From assembly GCF_014203225.1 (NCBI RefSeq), contig NZ_JACHIO010000007.1, forward strand, positions 222,826-286,825: DNA of 64,000 nucleotides, read 5' to 3'. Source of the DNA: Granulicella mallensis (GTDB lineage: Bacteria > Acidobacteriota > Terriglobia > Terriglobales > Acidobacteriaceae). The notes under the pieces are model-generated. The model ran no database searches, was not told where the DNA came from, and worked only from the letters and a program-made list of their open reading frames with translations. Made by a program: the position numbers and the translations under genes. Shown one piece after another: positions 41,530-50,498 of this stretch. Each line of letters starts with the position of its first letter. Position 1 is the first letter of the stretch.

Positions 41530-44500
41530 ATGGATTCTTCCGAGGTTTGTTCTTTAGGACAATGCTTGGAAGAATTGCATCCCACCTTTAGCAGCCGAGT
41601 GCGATGGTTGCTGAAGCGAATGGAGCGGACGCACGTGGCGGAACGCAAGCGCGGTGAAGCGGCGAAGTCGATCAAAGCAAAGCGTTCGCCGCGAGCGGAG
41701 AGCGCCCCTGCGGATACAGACGGACTCGAGCTGTTCCATCCTGTGACGGCTGCGTGGTTTCGTGAGGCGTTCGAGGGTGTGACCGCACCGCAGCGCGAGG
41801 GATGGCCCGCGATTGCGCGTGGAGAGTCCACGCTGATCCTTGCGCCGACGGGCACCGGCAAGACGCTGACGGCGTTTCTGTGGTGCCTCGACAAGCTGAT
41901 GCTGCGTGAGCCTGCGACCCAGCCCGGATGCAGGGTGCTGTATCTTTCGCCGCTGAAGGCTTTAGCTGTCGATGTCGAGCGCAACCTGCGCGTGCCGATG
42001 GCGGGCATTGCGAAGACCGCCCAGCAGCAGGGGGTCGACGTGCATCTGCCGGAGATCAGCGTGCGCACGGGCGATACGTCGCCGAAGGAGCGGGCGCGTT
42101 TCAAACGGCATCCCGGAGAGATTCTGATCACCACGCCGGAGTCGTTGTATCTGCTGCTCACCTCGGACGCGGGGGAAGCGTTGCGTTCCATTGAGACGGT
42201 GATTATCGACGAGATTCATGCGCTGGTTCCGACAAAGCGCGGAGCGCATATGATGCTGTCGCTGGAGCGGCTGGAGGCGCTCTGTGGGAGGCCCATTCAA
42301 CGCATCGGCCTGAGCGCGACGCAGAGGCCGCTGGAGGAGGTGGCGCGCTTTCTTGGTGGAGCGGAAGGAGCAGCGAGTCAGCAAGTTAGCGAGTCAGCGA
42401 GTCAGCAAGATGGGGAGTTAGCGGGGCAGGAAGAGCGTGAGCTGTTGGGAGTGCGGTATCGCGCTGTCACGATCGTGAATGCGGGGGCGCGAAAGAGGCT
42501 GGAGCTGACGGTTGAAGTGCCGGTCGAGGATATGGCGAAGCTCGGCGAGGCTGACGATCTGGTTAATGGTCTGGCCGACGGCTCGGCGGTGAAGGGGACG
42601 AAGCGCACGAGCATATGGCAGTCGATCCAGCCGCGTCTTCTGGAGATCGTGCGTGCGCGAACTTCGACGCTGATCTTTGTAAATGCTCGGCGCATCGCCG
42701 AGCGCATGGCGGGTGCGTTGAATGAGCTTGCGGGAGAGCCGATAGCGCGGGCGCATCATGGATCGCTTGCGGCGGCGCAGCGCCGGGAGATTGAAGAGCT
42801 GCTGAAGGCCGGGCAGATCAAGGCGCTGGTCTGCACGTCATCCCTGGAACTCGGCATCGATATGGGAGCGGTCGATTTGGTCGTGCAGATCGAGTCACCG
42901 CCGAGTGTGGCGAGCGGGATGCAGCGGATCGGGCGTGCGGGGCACCAGGTGGGCGCGCCGTCTGTGGGGATTATCTTTCCGAAGTATCGTGCGGACCTGG
43001 TGGCCTGTGCCGCGGTGACGCAGGCGATGCATGAAGGACATGTGGAGTCGACACGGCTGCTGCGCAATCCGCTCGATGTGCTGGCGCAGCAGGTGGTGGC
43101 GATCGTCGCGCACCCGCCGCTGCCGGTGGAAGAGGTAGAACGGCGGAGGTTGCACAAGGTTGAAGAGGAGGAGGCCCCAGGGATTTCTTATGATGCTCTG
43201 CTTGCGCTGGTTCGCAGTGCCGCGCCGTTCGCGGCGTTGAGCGTTGTGGTCTTTGAAGGCGTGCTCGATATGCTGGCGGGCTTCTATCCGTCGGATGAGT
43301 TTGCGGAGCTGCGGCCGCGCATTACGTGGGACCGTACGCGCAACTGGCTGACGCCGCGGCAGGGCGTGAAGCGCATCGCGATTCTGAACGGCGGCACCAT
43401 CCCGGATCGTGGCCTGTACGGTGTGTTCCTGAGCGGCGATCATGCGAAGCCTCTGCGTGTGGGGGAGCTGGATGAGGAGATGGTGTACGAGGCGCGCACG
43501 GGGGAGACGTTTATGCTGGGCGCGTCGACGTGGCGCATCGACGAGATTACGCATGACCGTGTGCTGGTGAGTCCTGCGCCGGGCGAGCCGGGCAAGATGC
43601 CGTTCTGGCATGGAGACAAGGCAGGCAGGCCGATTGAGTTTGGCCGCCGCATCGGCGCGTTGGTGCGTGAGTTGCGTGAGCTTCCGCGCGGCGCGGCGGT
43701 GACGAAGCTGACGCGCGAGCACGATCTCGATCCGCAGGCGGCGGAGAATGTACTGCGCTATCTGGCCGATCAGGAGCTCGCGACGAAGGAGGTCCCCGAC
43801 GATCGCACGATGGTGATCGAACGTGTGCGCGATGAGGCCGGGGTATGGCGAGTATGTTGCCTGTCACCACTGGGTAGCAGGGTTCACGCGCCCTGGGCGA
43901 TGGCGGTGACGGCGAAGCTCAAGGCCACGGGCCTCGATACAGAGGCGATGTGGAGTGAGGACGGCTTTGTGCTGCGCTTTCCCGAGACCGACGAGCCACC
44001 GGAGGTGGAAGCCCTGTTGCTGGGGCCGGAGGAGGCGGCGCAGCTTGTGATGCAGCAGCTTGGATCGACAGCGTTGTTTGCCGCGAAGTTTCGCGAGGCG
44101 GCTTCGCGTGCGCTGCTGTTGCCGCGCCGTCGTGCGGAGGGTCGAACACCGTTGTGGCAGCAGCGCAAGCGCGCGTATGACCTGCTGGCTGTCGCTTCGC
44201 GCTATGCGAGTTTTCCGATTCTGCTGGAGGCGTATCGCGAGTGCCTGCGCGATGTCTTCGACATGCCCGCGCTGATGGAGACGCTGCGGGCTGTCGAAAG
44301 CCGCGCCATCCGCGTGCACGTGGTGGACTCGCAGACGCCTTCGCCGTTTGCGAAGTCGCTGTTGTTCAGCTACATCATCACGTACATCTACGATGGCGAC
44401 GCGCCGCTGGCAGAGCGCCGGGTGCAGGCGTTGAGCATCGACCAGGACCAGTTGCGCGAGCTGCTGGGTGATGCGGATCTGCGCGAGTTGCTCGACGCAA

Positions 44501-46407
44501 ACGCCATCGAGGAGACCGAAGAGCAGTTGCAGTGTGTCGTCGATCCGTACAAGGCGCGGTCGATGGATGGTGTGCACGACCTGCTGCTGCGGCTTGGCGA
44601 TAGAACGCGCGCGGAGATTGCCGCGCGCTGTGGGAACGCTGAGGTTGCGGGCAGTGTTGGCCGCTTGATCAAAGAGCGTCGCGCGCTGGAGTTGACCATC
44701 GCAGGAGAGAAGCGCGTGATTGCGGTTGAAGATGCCGCGCGCTTTCGCGATGCGCTGGGTGTGGCCCTGCCTGCGGGGCTGCCACAGGCACTGCTTGTCC
44801 TTGTGCCCGAGGCGCTGCTGGAGATCGTGCGCCGCTATGCGCGTACGCATGGGCCGTTCACAACGGTCGATGTTGCGTCGCGGTACAAGCTACCGAACGA
44901 GAGAGTGGAATCGGCGCTGCAGCAGTTAGTCGGAACGGGACGCGTCGCGGAGGGCGGGTTCCGGCCCGGCGGAGTGCATCGTGAGTGGATCGATGTGGAG
45001 GTGCTGCGGGCTGTAAGACGCAAGTCGCTGGCGCGCTTACGGAAAGAGGTCGAGCCGGTGGAGCAGCGCACGCTGGCGCGACTGTTCACGCGATGGCAGG
45101 GGGTAGTGCAGCCGCGGCGTGGACTCGATGCGCTGCTGGACACGATTGAAAATCTGCAAGGCGCACCGCTGCCCGCGAGCCTGCTGGAGACGGAGATTCT
45201 GCCCGCGCGTACCGCAGGGTATAAGCCCGCGGATCTCGACACGCTGGTGGCGGCGGGCGAAGTGGTGTGGGCTGGGTTTGAGCCGATTGGCGAGCGCGAC
45301 GGGCGGGTGGGTTTGTATCTTGCGGAGAAGCTGCCGTTGCTGTGGCCTCCAAAGGCAGGGATTAGGGATCAGGGATTAGGGATTAGGGAGCTGAACGAGC
45401 GTGAGCGGCAGATTGTGGCTTATTTGCAGGCGAATGGGGCGTCGTTCTTTCAGCCGTTGCATGATGCCATCGGTGGTGGGTATCCCGGGGAGACGATCGA
45501 GGCGCTGTGGTCACTGGTGTGGCAGGGGTTGCTGACCAACGATGCGCTGCATGCCTTGCGGGCGTATTGCGAGAAACCTGCGGGCAGTGGACGTGGAGCG
45601 AAGCCGTCGCGTCGGGTGCATCATCAGAATCAGACGGGGTTTCGCAGCCGTCGCACGACACCTCCGGCGGCGCAGGGACGCTGGAGCCTGAATGCGGTGG
45701 CGTTCGATGTAGAGCGCACAATGCCTGTACGCGTTACCGAGTGGAGTTATGCGATGGCGCAGCAGTTACTCACGCGCTATGGCGTGGTGTTTCGTGAGAC
45801 CGCTCATGCGGAGAATCTGCCGGGAGGATTCTCCGCGGTGTATGACGTGCTGAAGGCGTTCGAGGAGAGTGGCCGGGTGCGGCGCGGATACTTTGCCGCC
45901 GATCTCGGCGCGACCCAGTTTGCGATGCCTGCCGCAGTGGACCTGCTGCGCAGCCTGCGCGTGAGTGTGCAGGAACAGCCGAGCGAGGTGTTGATGCTGT
46001 CCGCCACCGACCCGGCAAACCCTTACGGTGCGTTGCTGCGCTGGCCTGCTGCTCCGGAGGAAGGTTCGTCACTGACGCGCAGCGTCGGCGCGCGTGTGGT
46101 GCTGGTCGATGGCGCTCTGACGGCATACCTGCGCCGCGGCAATACGAATGTGCAGGTGCTGTTGCCGGAGGATGAACCGGCGTGTTCGCATGCTGCAACG
46201 GCTCTTGCTGCGTTTTTTGTCGCGAACACACAACGGGAAGAGAGTGGCGAAGAGGCCCGGGAGCGCAGGGGAATGTTGATCGCCACAGTCAATGGGGTGC
46301 CTGTGGCGAGACATCCGTTGGCGAGGTTTTTATTGGAGGCAGGATTTCAGCCTGCACCGTCGGGGTTCAATGTGCGGCGGAAGGCGATAGTGGCGGGCTC
46401 CGAATAG
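41530..46407 (+). CDS. lhr: Lhr-family DEAD/DEAH ATP-dependent helicase (full-length, two-part type)
   Basis: A large ssDNA/RNA-DNA hybrid helicase implicated in DNA damage responses. With the start at ATG 41530 (AGGA seven bases upstream) the protein has 1,625 residues. The helicase core shows APTGTGKT (Walker A), DEIHAL (motif II), GLSATQRPLEEVARF and the RecA2 motif RIGRAGHQ. Winged-helix and Lhr-core domains follow. The last ~650 residues form the beta-barrel/C-terminal extension found in long Lhr. Two in-frame inserts of dispersed repeats are present, at 42372-42424 and 45357-45390. They make the gene unusually long in the linkers. Confidence 0.93.
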   Translation: MDSSEVCSLGQCLEELHPTFSSRVRWLLKRMERTHVAERKRGEAAKSIKAKRSPRAESAPADTDGLELFHPVTAAWFREAFEGVTAPQREGWPAIARGESTLILAPTGTGKTLTAFLWCLDKLMLREPATQPGCRVLYLSPLKALAVDVERNLRVPMAGIAKTAQQQGVDVHLPEISVRTGDTSPKERARFKRHPGEILITTPESLYLLLTSDAGEALRSIETVIIDEIHALVPTKRGAHMMLSLERLEALCGRPIQRIGLSATQRPLEEVARFLGGAEGAASQQVSESASQQDGELAGQEERELLGVRYRAVTIVNAGARKRLELTVEVPVEDMAKLGEADDLVNGLADGSAVKGTKRTSIWQSIQPRLLEIVRARTSTLIFVNARRIAERMAGALNELAGEPIARAHHGSLAAAQRREIEELLKAGQIKALVCTSSLELGIDMGAVDLVVQIESPPSVASGMQRIGRAGHQVGAPSVGIIFPKYRADLVACAAVTQAMHEGHVESTRLLRNPLDVLAQQVVAIVAHPPLPVEEVERRRLHKVEEEEAPGISYDALLALVRSAAPFAALSVVVFEGVLDMLAGFYPSDEFAELRPRITWDRTRNWLTPRQGVKRIAILNGGTIPDRGLYGVFLSGDHAKPLRVGELDEEMVYEARTGETFMLGASTWRIDEITHDRVLVSPAPGEPGKMPFWHGDKAGRPIEFGRRIGALVRELRELPRGAAVTKLTREHDLDPQAAENVLRYLADQELATKEVPDDRTMVIERVRDEAGVWRVCCLSPLGSRVHAPWAMAVTAKLKATGLDTEAMWSEDGFVLRFPETDEPPEVEALLLGPEEAAQLVMQQLGSTALFAAKFREAASRALLLPRRRAEGRTPLWQQRKRAYDLLAVASRYASFPILLEAYRECLRDVFDMPALMETLRAVESRAIRVHVVDSQTPSPFAKSLLFSYIITYIYDGDAPLAERRVQALSIDQDQLRELLGDADLRELLDANAIEETEEQLQCVVDPYKARSMDGVHDLLLRLGDRTRAEIAARCGNAEVAGSVGRLIKERRALELTIAGEKRVIAVEDAARFRDALGVALPAGLPQALLVLVPEALLEIVRRYARTHGPFTTVDVASRYKLPNERVESALQQLVGTGRVAEGGFRPGGVHREWIDVEVLRAVRRKSLARLRKEVEPVEQRTLARLFTRWQGVVQPRRGLDALLDTIENLQGAPLPASLLETEILPARTAGYKPADLDTLVAAGEVVWAGFEPIGERDGRVGLYLAEKLPLLWPPKAGIRDQGLGIRELNERERQIVAYLQANGASFFQPLHDAIGGGYPGETIEALWSLVWQGLLTNDALHALRAYCEKPAGSGRGAKPSRRVHHQNQTGFRSRRTTPPAAQGRWSLNAVAFDVERTMPVRVTEWSYAMAQQLLTRYGVVFRETAHAENLPGGFSAVYDVLKAFEESGRVRRGYFAADLGATQFAMPAAVDLLRSLRVSVQEQPSEVLMLSATDPANPYGALLRWPAAPEEGSSLTRSVGARVVLVDGALTAYLRRGNTNVQVLLPEDEPACSHAATALAAFFVANTQREESGEEARERRGMLIATVNGVPVARHPLARFLLEAGFQPAPSGFNVRRKAIVAGSE
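42372..42424. repeat. GTCAGCRA array inside the lhr coding region
   Basis: The same octanucleotide array as 21093-21167, here with 5-6 units, in frame, encoding Ser/Gln/Ala/Glu-rich residues around 281-299. Both arrays end in nearly the same AGCGGGG..GCAGGAA flank. Confidence 0.9.
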
Positions 46408-46628
46408 TGGGGAAAATAAAAGCTATCGCTCACTTCAGTGAATGTAAGCGCGTTGGTCGGTATGAATAAAGGCCGCTGTTCACGCTAGATGGCCAAAAGG
46501 GCAGCGGCGATCAAGCCAACACCAGAAAGAACTATAATCTCTGATGCGATTCTCGAGAACGAAGGCAGTTTCTATCGCCGATAGGATCAATTTCTCATCT
46601 TTGTGTTGATACTTGTTTTCACTGTTCG

Positions 46629-47579
46629 ATGAGTAGCAGGTTGAGATACGGGTACGCGACTGGCAATATGCGAAAAGAGCCTTCAGAACCGACAATTCGA
46701 GCTGGACATGGTGTAGCTGGTCGTTCCGTCGTGGGACGAATCTGGAACGATATTACGGTGTATGGCGTCACGACCTACTCTGCTCCAGGCAAGAGCTGGC
46801 AAAGTCTAGAGTCAGATCAGTCGACTGTGGCGGTCATACTTGACCAGGAAGGCGGCATCGCGGAACCGCGCAAGCGACTCAACGCGCCCACGCCGAGAGT
46901 GCGCTATGACGCTGGTCACACGATGTACATTCCGGCGAATACTGACATTTGGGCCTTCGGGGATTCGACGAGCATCGTTCGCGGTGTGCGAATGCTCTTC
47001 AATCTTTCGGTCGTCGATGGCCTTCTGCAAGACGAATGTGATCGGGTGAGATGGAGTGAACCGGTCCTTCTGCTCTACGACAATCGCATCCGTGAGATTG
47101 CGAAATTAATCTGGGAGGAATGCCACTCGGAAGGGGAACGGCCTCTGCTCTATGGTGAGAGCCTCACCACGGCGCTGCTTTCGTGCCTCTTCCAATCGAG
47201 TGATGCCCAGAAGAAGACGTCTCAATCAGGGCTTACGAGAATTCAGTTGAAGCGCACGGTTGAGTACATGAGGGCGAGTCTGCTTCGCGATGTTCGTTTA
47301 AAGGAACTCGCTTCGGTAGCTGGCCTGTCGCCGTCGCATTTTGGGCGAGCTTTCAAAAGGTCTACAGGGCTGACGCCGCATCGATGGATCCTGCAGCATA
47401 GAGTTCAACTGGCTCAGCGGCTCATGAGAGAGTCCGGCAAACCGATTGTGATTGCTGCTGAGATGGCAGGTTTCTCGAACCAGAGCCATTTCACAAAGGT
47501 CTTCCGAGCGAGCACCGGAACGACGCCAAGAGCGTGGCTTCACAATGTCGCGCAACGCAGCCACAACGGAGCAGATTAG
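46629..47579 (+). CDS. AraC-family transcriptional regulator
   Basis: A 316-residue protein. Residues ~10-170 form a cupin-like sensing domain. The C-terminal ~100 residues carry the AraC double helix-turn-helix, with KELASVAGLSPSHFGRAFKR and PIVIAAEMAGFSNQSHFTKV, then STGTTPRAWL. The start is uncertain (no clear ribosome site). It precedes the haloalkane dehalogenase by 103 bp in the same direction. The third-position GC here is lower than in lhr, which suggests a different origin. Confidence 0.9.
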   Translation: MSSRLRYGYATGNMRKEPSEPTIRAGHGVAGRSVVGRIWNDITVYGVTTYSAPGKSWQSLESDQSTVAVILDQEGGIAEPRKRLNAPTPRVRYDAGHTMYIPANTDIWAFGDSTSIVRGVRMLFNLSVVDGLLQDECDRVRWSEPVLLLYDNRIREIAKLIWEECHSEGERPLLYGESLTTALLSCLFQSSDAQKKTSQSGLTRIQLKRTVEYMRASLLRDVRLKELASVAGLSPSHFGRAFKRSTGLTPHRWILQHRVQLAQRLMRESGKPIVIAAEMAGFSNQSHFTKVFRASTGTTPRAWLHNVAQRSHNGAD

Positions 47580-47681
47580 CGTTTTCGAGATAGCGAGAGC
47601 GTTTTCAGAATACTTAACGCGAGCCAGATTCGCTCTAATGTTGCCAGCGGGAGATCTTCTCCGCGACAGAGGAGGACCACA

Positions 47682-48587
47682 ATGGCAGCAGATATCAATA
47701 ACACCCTCAGCACGGTCGGCTATCCAAAACAAAGACGGAAAGTCTTCGACCGAGAGATGGCATATGTCGAAGCAGGGCATGGCGACCCAATCGTGTTCTT
47801 ACATGGCAATCCGATGTCCTCCTATCTCTGGCGCAATGTCATACCCCACTTGGAACCTTTGGGCCGCTGCATCGCCCCGGACCTTATGGGGATGGGCGAT
47901 TCAGACAAGCTTCCGAACAGCGGCCCCGGCTCGTACCGCTTTGTGGAACAACGCCGTTACCTTGATGCTTTGCTGGAGGCCCTTGAGGTACGCGAACGAG
48001 TTACTCTCGTCGTCCACGATTGGGGTTCTGGTCTTGGCTTCGATTGGGCTAATCGCCACCGCGAAGCTGTCAAAGGTATCGCGTATATGGAAGCGATCGT
48101 TGGTCCGCAAGGGTGGGATCACTGGGACATCATGAAGATGCGCCCGTTCCTGGAGGCGCTACGCTCGGACGCCGGTGAGGCGATGGTCCTGGAAGACAAC
48201 TTCTTCATTGAGAAGATTGTTCCTGGAGCTATCATGCGCACGCTCGCCCCCGAGGAGATGGCAGAGTACAGACGGCCGTTTGCTCAGCCTGGGGAGGGGC
48301 GTCGACCGACATTGACGTTCCCGCGAGAAATTCCCATCGAAGGAAAACCTGAAGATGTCGCGGAGATCGTGTCTGCCTATGGCACGTGGTTGGCAACCAG
48401 CAACGTACCTAAGCTCTTCGTGAAAGCCGAGCCCGGCGCTCTGCTCGGGGCGGGGGCAAATCTCGCGACTGCACGCTCCTGGCCAGCTCTGACCGAAGTG
48501 ACAGTAAAGGGAATTCACTTCGTTCAGGAAGATTCTCCGCATGAAATCGGGCGCGCAATCGCTGCGTGGCTAACCACGTTGAGCTGA
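47682..48587 (+). CDS. Haloalkane dehalogenase, HLD-II (LinB/DhaA) type
   Basis: Hydrolyses carbon-halogen bonds of haloalkanes. The 301-residue length, HGNPMSSYLW with Asn43 and VHDWGSGLGF with Asp113 (nucleophile) and Trp114 (halide binding) fit subfamily II. YMEAI supplies Glu137 as acid and GIHFVQEDS His279 as base. The catalytic pentad is complete. It is part of an AraC-dehalogenase-hydrolase cluster. The ATG lies a few bases after a GAGGA stretch. Confidence 0.93.
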   Translation: MAADINNTLSTVGYPKQRRKVFDREMAYVEAGHGDPIVFLHGNPMSSYLWRNVIPHLEPLGRCIAPDLMGMGDSDKLPNSGPGSYRFVEQRRYLDALLEALEVRERVTLVVHDWGSGLGFDWANRHREAVKGIAYMEAIVGPQGWDHWDIMKMRPFLEALRSDAGEAMVLEDNFFIEKIVPGAIMRTLAPEEMAEYRRPFAQPGEGRRPTLTFPREIPIEGKPEDVAEIVSAYGTWLATSNVPKLFVKAEPGALLGAGANLATARSWPALTEVTVKGIHFVQEDSPHEIGRAIAAWLTTLS

Positions 48588-48602
48588 AACACGGCTCGGT
48601 AG

Positions 48603-48621
48603 GCGGGGGAATCTCCCCCGC
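48603..48621. other. Short GC hairpin between dehalogenase and hydrolase genes
   Basis: GCGGGGGA and TCCCCCGC form an 8-bp stem with a 3-nt loop. No T-run follows, so it is more likely an mRNA processing or stabilising structure than a terminator. Confidence 0.5.
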
Positions 48622-48646
48622 GCATCTTCACTCAAAGGAGTAAAAA

Positions 48647-49345
48647 ATGAAATTTGCAAAGAATGCAACTGTCGTTCTTGTTCATGGGGCTTGGGCAGAT
48701 GGCTCTAGCTGGGGCACGGTAATCAATGGAGTCGCAGAGCAGGGCCTGGGTGTCATTTGCGCACCCCTGCCGCTTACGACTCTGAACGACGACATCGCAG
48801 CTGTGCGCAGAGTCGTTGCAAGGATTGAAGGCCCGGTGCTGTTAGTAGCTCATGCTTACGCCGGTGCGGTCATCGCCGGGGTGGACGATCCCAAGGTCAA
48901 GGGGCTGGTTTATATCACGGCATTGGCTCCAGACGAGGGAGAAACAACCGTGGAGGTGTTCACTCGAACTGCTCCCCACCCAGATGCACCGCAGATGGCA
49001 CCTGACGAAAACGGCTTCATCTGGATGCCCCACATTGCAATAGGTAAGGCATTCGCTCAGAATGCCTCGGATGAAGAGAAGGTGCGTCTTGAAGCGACCC
49101 AACGCCCAATCAACGTCGCCTGCATCCTGGAAAAAGTCGCGCCTCCATCATGGAAGACGAAACCTGTCTGGTTTCTTATCGCAAAAGAGGACCGCATGAT
49201 CCTTGAGGAAACGCAACGGTTCATGGCAGAGCGGATGCGGGCAACGATCAAAACAATTCCTGCTGATCACATCCCCTCTCTGACCATGCCTAAGCCCGTG
49301 ATTGACCTTGTCGTGGAGGCGGCCACATCAACTCTGGCTGAGTAA
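48647..49345 (+). CDS. Alpha/beta-hydrolase-fold protein lacking the nucleophile Ser
   Basis: A 232-residue EstC/salicylate-esterase-like protein: VLVHGAWADGSSW, the elbow LLVAHAYAG, an acid Asp in AKEDRM and a His in ADHIPSLTMP. The elbow should read HSYxG with a nucleophilic Ser, but codon 70 is GCT (Ala). The rest of the fold is intact. It lies 60 bp after the dehalogenase with AAAGGAG upstream, so it is probably co-transcribed. Confidence 0.85.
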   Translation: MKFAKNATVVLVHGAWADGSSWGTVINGVAEQGLGVICAPLPLTTLNDDIAAVRRVVARIEGPVLLVAHAYAGAVIAGVDDPKVKGLVYITALAPDEGETTVEVFTRTAPHPDAPQMAPDENGFIWMPHIAIGKAFAQNASDEEKVRLEATQRPINVACILEKVAPPSWKTKPVWFLIAKEDRMILEETQRFMAERMRATIKTIPADHIPSLTMPKPVIDLVVEAATSTLAE

Positions 49346-49357
49346 GCAAATGCAATC

Positions 49358-49390
49358 GGAGGCTCCTTCACGTTTGGTGGGGCCTCCTTG
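49358..49390 (+). terminator. Possible terminator after the hydrolase gene
   Basis: GGAGGCTCC near 49358 can pair with GGGCCTCC near 49379, around a loop of about 14 nt; TTGC follows. The T-run is poor. Confidence 0.4.
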
Positions 49391-49403
49391 CAGAAGGTAG
49401 AGC

Positions 49404-49592
49404 GTGTCGAAGCTCAAGCGAACTTCGCTGGAAAGAGTAGCGGCATTCTCAGATGGTGTTTTCGCGGTTATCAGCACAATTATGGTGCTTGAGCTGAAGC
49501 CGCCCCGTTGGACCGTTGAAGTGAACGTAAGCTTTTGCTCCGGGCGCGGCTTCCTCCGGCTCCTGGCAAAGAGCCCGCTGGTTTGTCGGTAG
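49404..49592 (+). pseudogene. Truncated DUF1211/TMEM175-family potassium-channel gene
   Basis: The first ~35 residues (SLERVAAFSDGVFAVISTIMVLELKPP) match the start of TMEM175-like proteins, including the conserved FSDGVFAI region. After that the frame runs into an unrelated 29-residue tail and stops at 49592. A full bacterial protein is about 200 residues, so this is a fragment. I saw no further homology after 49592. Confidence 0.65.
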
Positions 49593-49686
49593 TACAAACA
49601 GCGTGAAATACAGGGGGTTTCTCCACTCCCGTTGGTCGGTGGAAATGACAGGGTTTGGGGTTGTGTTTGTAAGTGCGAGGTTGGTG

Positions 49687-50073
49687 TTAGGTTGCAGCTT
49701 TCACCGACTCTAAGCGTAGCCGGAAGAGATAAGAAAGTGCCCAGAGCACACCTGCCCCTAATGCCCAGCCCCATGCCTGCGGACCGTCGCCGACTGCAAG
49801 GTGCGCGATGAACGCTGAAACGAGTGTGATGGCAAAACCTGCGTAGGCCCACTCCTTTATTCGTGCGGGGATGGCAGGGACTAACAACGCGATGACGCCT
49901 GCCAGCTTGGCCCAGGAGAGCTCGATACGAAAGTAAGAGGGAAAGCCAAGATGAACAAACGCCGCCGCAACCTGGGGAAGCTTCAACTGCGCATAGGCGG
50001 TGAACGCCATATGGAGCGCGAAGAGCGAGGTGGCGATCCAAAAGCCAACAAGAGCTCCCTTCGATTCCCTCAT
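49687..50073 (-). CDS. DoxX-like membrane protein
   Basis: A 128-residue protein with four hydrophobic helices (VGFWIATSLFALHMAF; LAGVIALLVPAIPAR; AYAGFAITLVSAFIAHLAVG; ALGAGVLWALSYLF). The pattern fits the DoxX/DoxD-like family. It is the last gene of an ArsR-SRPBCC-DoxX operon, with its start overlapping the SRPBCC stop by 4 bp (ATGA). The function of such DoxX members is unclear. Confidence 0.85.
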   Translation of the reverse strand: MRESKGALVGFWIATSLFALHMAFTAYAQLKLPQVAAAFVHLGFPSYFRIELSWAKLAGVIALLVPAIPARIKEWAYAGFAITLVSAFIAHLAVGDGPQAWGWALGAGVLWALSYLFRLRLESVKAAT

Positions 50074-50498
50074 GCGACGCCTCCCTCAAGTACCTGCTCC
50101 AACTTGCCGACGAAGTTTTTCCATCCATAGCTGGCACCTTTGTAGGCTGCGTCTTGATCGGGACGGAAACCGGACTGCTCTATGCGAAGGTGTGTGCCGC
50201 CCTCGCCTGGCGTCAGGGTGAAGAGCACCACGCTCTCAAGCCCCATGGAGTTCCAGGTATACGAGAGCCGTGCCGGCGGTTCGACGATCAGCACTTCGCA
50301 GTCGATGATTCCACTCCAGTTCGGCATCGGATCGGCGCGGAACTGGAACGCTTGTCCAACCGAGGGTTTGAAGTCATTGTTCAGGAGCCATTGCGCGAGG
50401 AGCGTTGGCTCAGTAAGAGCTCGCCACAGCTTTTCAGGCGGATAGGCGAACACTTTTTCTACAACGACAGTACGAGTATTCTTTGCGGGATTGTTCAT
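50070..50498 (-). CDS. SRPBCC/AHSA1-domain protein
   Basis: A 142-residue START-like ligand-binding fold: VVVEKVFAYPPEKLWRALTE, LSYTWNSMGLESVVLF and YKGASYGWKNFVGKLEQVL. It is the second gene of the ArsR operon, overlapping ArsR (ATGA) and DoxX (ATGA). ArsR-SRPBCC pairs are widespread; the ligand is unknown. Confidence 0.9.
   Translation of the reverse strand: MNNPAKNTRTVVVEKVFAYPPEKLWRALTEPTLLAQWLLNNDFKPSVGQAFQFRADPMPNWSGIIDCEVLIVEPPARLSYTWNSMGLESVVLFTLTPGEGGTHLRIEQSGFRPDQDAAYKGASYGWKNFVGKLEQVLEGGVA

Noticed and set aside
46408..46628. A minus-strand open stretch that could encode a hydrophobic end (IIVLSGVGLIAAALLAI)
   Set aside because: Stops appear within about 30 codons upstream and no start; could be a remnant but too short to support.
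49328..50137. Long open frame (about 270 codons) opposite DoxX and the truncated channel
   Set aside because: Low-complexity Arg/Ser/Pro-rich translation typical of antisense frames in high-GC DNA; real genes read the other strand.
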